The position numbers and the translations under genes were made by a program. Positions 60,485-64,000 of a stretch of DNA of 64,000 nt are shown in pieces. Positions within the stretch are counted from its first letter, which is position 1; each line of letters opens with the position of its first letter. The stretch is from Pardosa pseudoannulata (taxonomy: Eukaryota; Arthropoda; Arachnida; Araneae; Lycosidae): positions 44,455,913-44,519,912 of the forward strand of contig CM063510.1 of assembly GCA_032207245.1 (NCBI GenBank). The letters are read 5' to 3'. Under the pieces are notes generated by a model that made no database searches, was not told the DNA's origin, and saw nothing but the letters and a program-made list of their open reading frames with translations.

Positions 60485-62196
60485 AATCATTAGGAGTTGC
60501 AAACGATAATTTTTCTTCAATATTACTCTTCCCTCTTATTGAATCATGTTTACCCAGGGATTTGATGAAAATTTATGAGCGAAATCACACTGAAATAATC
60601 GCATCAGAAACTACCGGAAATGCTAGATTGACTCATCTCTTAAATTTTCTTAAAAAGGAAATAGAATCAGAACAAAAACTAAACATTGCTCGTTCATTCG
60701 GAATAGATAGTAATAACAAAAAAATGATTACTCATTATTCTCGAGAAAAGGATAAACCAACTGCCGCAGACTTATTCAATAGTTCAAAGTGGAATACACA
60801 TCCTAACGAACTAAAAAATAAAGCATGTATTTTTTGCGATAAATCGCATATGACTCAAGATTGTAGATCAGCAAAAAATTTAACGTACGAAAGGAAAAAG
60901 GAAATTCTTTTAAACCGCGGAATATGTTTTCGGTGTTTAAATTCTACAAATAAATCAAAACACCTTGCGCGTTTTTGTAAAACGAAAGTTAATTGTTCGA
61001 AATGCAATGGACAACATTTTGCTATAATGTGTAAAATAAATGATGAATATCCGGATAATATAAATAAAGAAAAGAAGTCGGAAGAAGTAGTTGTTACGGA
61101 GAGTTTGACTAATAAAACATGCATGCAACAAGTTTATTTACAAACATTAGTAGTTCAAATTCGGGGAAAAAATAGTAAAGATAGATTTATTCGTGTTCTC
61201 ATTGATACTGGATCACAACGGTCTTATATTTCGAAATATGCTGCAACCTTTATGAAGTATGAGGTCATAAATGAAGAATCTATTTTGCATTCTTTATTTG
61301 GAGGTGTTGAGAAATTAGAAAACCATAAAAAATATTTGGTTCATTTAAGTAATGTCGATAATGGTTATCATTGTAATTTTGAAGTTTTGGATCAAGAAAT
61401 CATTTGTTCTAATATTTCTAGAGTAAACTTATCTGCCTATACTAAGGAACTGAAATGTAATAATGTATTTTTAACTGATGTTGTGCATGCATATAATGAT
61501 CAATTGTTGTATCAATATTCACCCCTAGAGATTCATTTATTAATCGGGGCAGATGTTGCTGGTAAACTGCTCAATGGGGAAATAAAGAAACTTAGTTCAG
61601 GATTGGTATGTGTAGGAACTAAATTAGGCTGGACTCTTATGGGAAAAACAAAAGAAGTAGAAAAAAATGACAGTACAAATACAGTTCTATCCTGTCATGT
61701 GAATGATTCAACTATCTCAGATTTATGGAGATTAGACACACTTGGTATTAGTGATCCTAGTGAAAGGAAAACCAGGGAAGAATTAGAGCATTCGGCAAAA
61801 GAGCATTTTCTCCGAACTGTGACCAGAAATTCAGAAGGGAGATATCAAGTACGTCTACCTTGGGTTGAGGGTCATCCCCCCTTAACAAATTGTAAGGACA
61901 TTTCTGAAAAGAGACTAGCAAATTGTATCAAATCCTTAAAAAGATTACGAAAAATTGACGAGTATGAAACCATTTTTAAGGAATGGTTGGATCAGGGTAT
62001 TATTGAGGAAGTAAGCAGTTTGGAACCAGAGCACTACTTACCTCACCGCCCTGTATTCAAAGAAAACTCCACTACAAAAATTAGGCCTGTTTTTGATGGT
62101 TCTGCCAGAAACAAGAATTCCCCTTCAATTAATGATTGCTTAGAAAAGGGGCCCAATTTGGTTGAGCTGATTCCTTCCGTTTTAAAACAGATTTAG
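60469..62196 (+). pseudogene. BEL Gag-Pol middle: zinc knuckles, protease, RT N-terminus
   Basis: Continues Gag in frame 1. Three Cys/His clusters (CIFCDKSHMTQDC at about 60823, CFRCLNSTNKSKHLARFC, CSKCNGQHFAIMC) are typical BEL nucleocapsid-like knuckles. The aspartic protease follows with VLIDTGSQRSYISK (about 61195), and a DUF1758-like body ends LLIGADVAG and TKLGWTLMGK. RT starts with PHRPVFKENSTTKIRPVFDG (about 62045). An extra A at 62191 shifts the frame and creates TAG at 62194-62196. ATG at 60562 is internal and not the natural start. Confidence 0.9.
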
Positions 62197-64000
62197 AATA
62201 GGAAAATACGGAGTTACCGCCGACATAGAAAAAGCATTTTTGCAAATTGAACTCCATGAGCAAGACAGGCCCTTTTTAAAGTTTTTGTGGTGGAAAGATG
62301 GGCAAAAGGAGCAGTTAAGAATTTTTCAGCATAGAAGGGTTGTTTTTGGGATAACATCCAGCCCTTTCTTACTGGGAGCTACTCTTGAATTTCATTTGAA
62401 TAGTGTTCCTCTTGAATACCAAGAAACGGCCAAAAAACTTTTGAAGTCCTTTTATGTGGACAACTGCGTCCACAGCGTGGATAATGAAACAGAGCTGGTG
62501 AAGTTTATTCATGAATCACAAGAAATCCTTAGTCCGGCAAAATTTAATTTACGAGGGTGGGAGCATACCCCTTTTGAGAACAATAAATCTGTCCTAACAT
62601 TGACAAAAACAGTCCCTGTCTTAGGATTAAAATGGGAAACTAAAAATGATGTTCTATCTGTTGATTTACGAGACATAGATCCCATTGAAAAACATCAACC
62701 CATAACTAAACGGATTATTTTGTCAATTGTTCACAAAATCTTTGACCCTATTGGATTTACCTGTCCAGTAACATTAATACCAAAATTAATGCTGCAAGAA
62801 TGTTGGAAATTGAAACTGTCCTGGGATGCTAGTTTACCATCTGGGATGGTCAAAAAATTTGTCAAATGGAAAAATCAGCTGAAATTGTTAAGTGATATTT
62901 CTATCCCTAGATGTCTAGATAAAAATGATGGTGATAGGAAGATATCATTGCATGTATTCTGTGATGCGTCAGAAAAAGCCTATGCTACGTGTATTTTTTT
63001 GAGAAGTGAAGGCGACCATTCAACTGATTGCCAGTTAATACAAGCTAGAGCAAGGGTCGCCCCTTTGAAATCTATATCAGTATCTAGACTAGAACTTTTA
63101 GCTTGTAGTATAGGAGCAAGACTGTGTCAATCCGTGAAAACTAGTTTAGGAATGGAGCAAGTTGCTACACGGTATTGGTCTGATTCCAGTAATGCTCTAT
63201 ACTGGATCAAGAAAAACGAAAACTGGGCCACTTTTGTGTTTAATCGTGTTAAAGAAATTCGTCTTCTGAGTGACCCAGAAGATTGGTATCACATATCCGG
63301 CCATCAGAATCCTGCCGATTTACCCTCACGGGGTTGTAGCATTGAAAATTTGGCTAGGTCTAATTGGTGGTTAGGACCTCATTGGTTGAAAAACCCACAG
63401 GATAATTGGCCTAAATCCAATATTTTTCCCGATGAAGAAATTGTAAATGCTGAAAAAAGGAAAACAGTTGTTAGCGTCACAAATACAGAAGGGGAAGACA
63501 AAATCTATGATATTTTCTCCTCTTTCCATAAACTTCTTACGGTCGTATCCTGGATTTATAGATTTGTAAATAATTGCAAGGTGAAGAAGAATTTTAGAAA
63601 ATCAGGAAGCATAACTTTGGAAGAAAGAAATCAATCAGAAGTATCATTGTTGAAGTTAGTACAGCGAGAATCTTTCACAGGATCAAGCGACAAACGTCTT
63701 CAAAAACTGCAAATTCTTGAGGATGAAAACGGGCTTTTCCGAATTAAGACTAGACTTTCATTGAAGGACGATTTGAAAAACTTCAAATTTCCTATCGTGT
63801 TGCCAAGTGAGCATCCAATAGTTGAAAAGCTTATTCGATGGAAACATTGTTCTTTAGGTCATGCAGGTGTACAAATAGTTATGGCCAACCTCAGAGAAGA
63901 ATTCTGGATACTAAAATATAGAAAGACTGTTCGCAAAGTTATTAAGAATTGTGTAACTTGCAAGAGGTATGACTCACGACCAATAAACATTCCACCAGCT
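62192..64000 (+). CDS. BEL Pol C-terminal part: RT, Pao domain, RNase H, integrase zinc finger (open at window edge)
   Basis: 603 codons without a stop in frame 2, running off the window. RT: FRIGKYGVTADIEKAFLQIE, then the catalytic box FYVDNCVHSVD (about 62450; Asn where the second catalytic Asp is usual). Pao-type domain: NLRGWEHTPF, VLGLKWETKNDVLSVD, VHKIFDPIGFTCPVTLIPK. RNase H: FCDASEKAYATC, SRLELLACSIGARLCQS, YWSDSSNALYWIK, HISGHQNPADLPSRG, with D, E, D, H/D residues in place. Integrase HHCC: H-x3-H (CSLGHAGVQ) and C-x2-C (NCVTCKRY). It is in a different frame from the upstream part because of the indel at 62191. Confidence 0.92.

Larger units (their letters stand above)
59394..64000 (+). 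mobile_element. BEL/Pao LTR retrotransposon (runs off window)
   Basis: LTR-like sequence, primer-binding-site-like TGG motif, Gag with a DUF1759-type domain, three Cys/His knuckles, DTGSQ protease, RT, the Pao-specific domain, RNase H and the integrase zinc finger, in BEL order. The integrase core, 3' LTR and target duplication lie beyond 64000. Lesions: one in-frame stop and two frameshifts in gag-pol. Confidence 0.93.

Overview
The window is AT-rich nuclear DNA from an intron-rich animal. Exons are short and split by GT-AG introns of 76 bp to 11 kb, which are loaded with microsatellites, A/T homopolymers and many kinds of transposable element. The mix (a BEL/Pao element with a DUF1759-type Gag, a Gypsy element, a Jockey/I-superfamily LINE whose ORF1 resembles DUF4780 proteins, a Helitron, and piggyBac-, pogo-, hAT- and Harbinger-like pieces) suggests an arthropod, perhaps a chelicerate. 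That placement is inference only.

Positions 625-49374 (minus strand) hold the one host gene I can recognise, SMC4, the condensin ATPase. I reconstructed 20 coding exons with consistent phase, giving 897 uninterrupted codons from the start Met through Walker A, Q-loop, first coiled coil, hinge and part of the second coiled coil. The C-terminal ATPase half (signature motif, Walker B) lies beyond position 1. A possible 5' UTR exon is at 50455-50501. Promoter-like signals (an E2F-type site near 52030 and paired CRE motifs near 52510) lie upstream.

Most of the intron sequence has no gene. It contains a full-length LINE of 5.4 kb with 13-bp target-site duplications (27649-33050, plus strand, antisense to SMC4), a non-autonomous Helitron (34429-35354), a piggyBac-like element with TTAA flanks (43885-44927), a pogo-type MITE with TA flanks (39219-39775), a decayed pogo/Tigger transposase end (46090-46636), hAT-like ends, tRNA-derived SINE-like units, and at least two dispersed repeat families I do not recognise. 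A hairpin of about 105 bp in intron 12 is worth testing as a pre-miRNA.

From 52.8 kb on, the sequence is intergenic and then repeat-dominated: a Harbinger-like remnant with a Myb/SANT-like reading frame, an AGACGTC-rich repeat patch, a damaged Gypsy element on the minus strand (56.4-59.3 kb), and a BEL/Pao element on the plus strand (59.4 kb to the window edge), arranged head to head. All the retroelements carry stops or frameshifts. The Gypsy copy also has an 84-bp palindrome inside its reverse transcriptase and has lost its integrase core.
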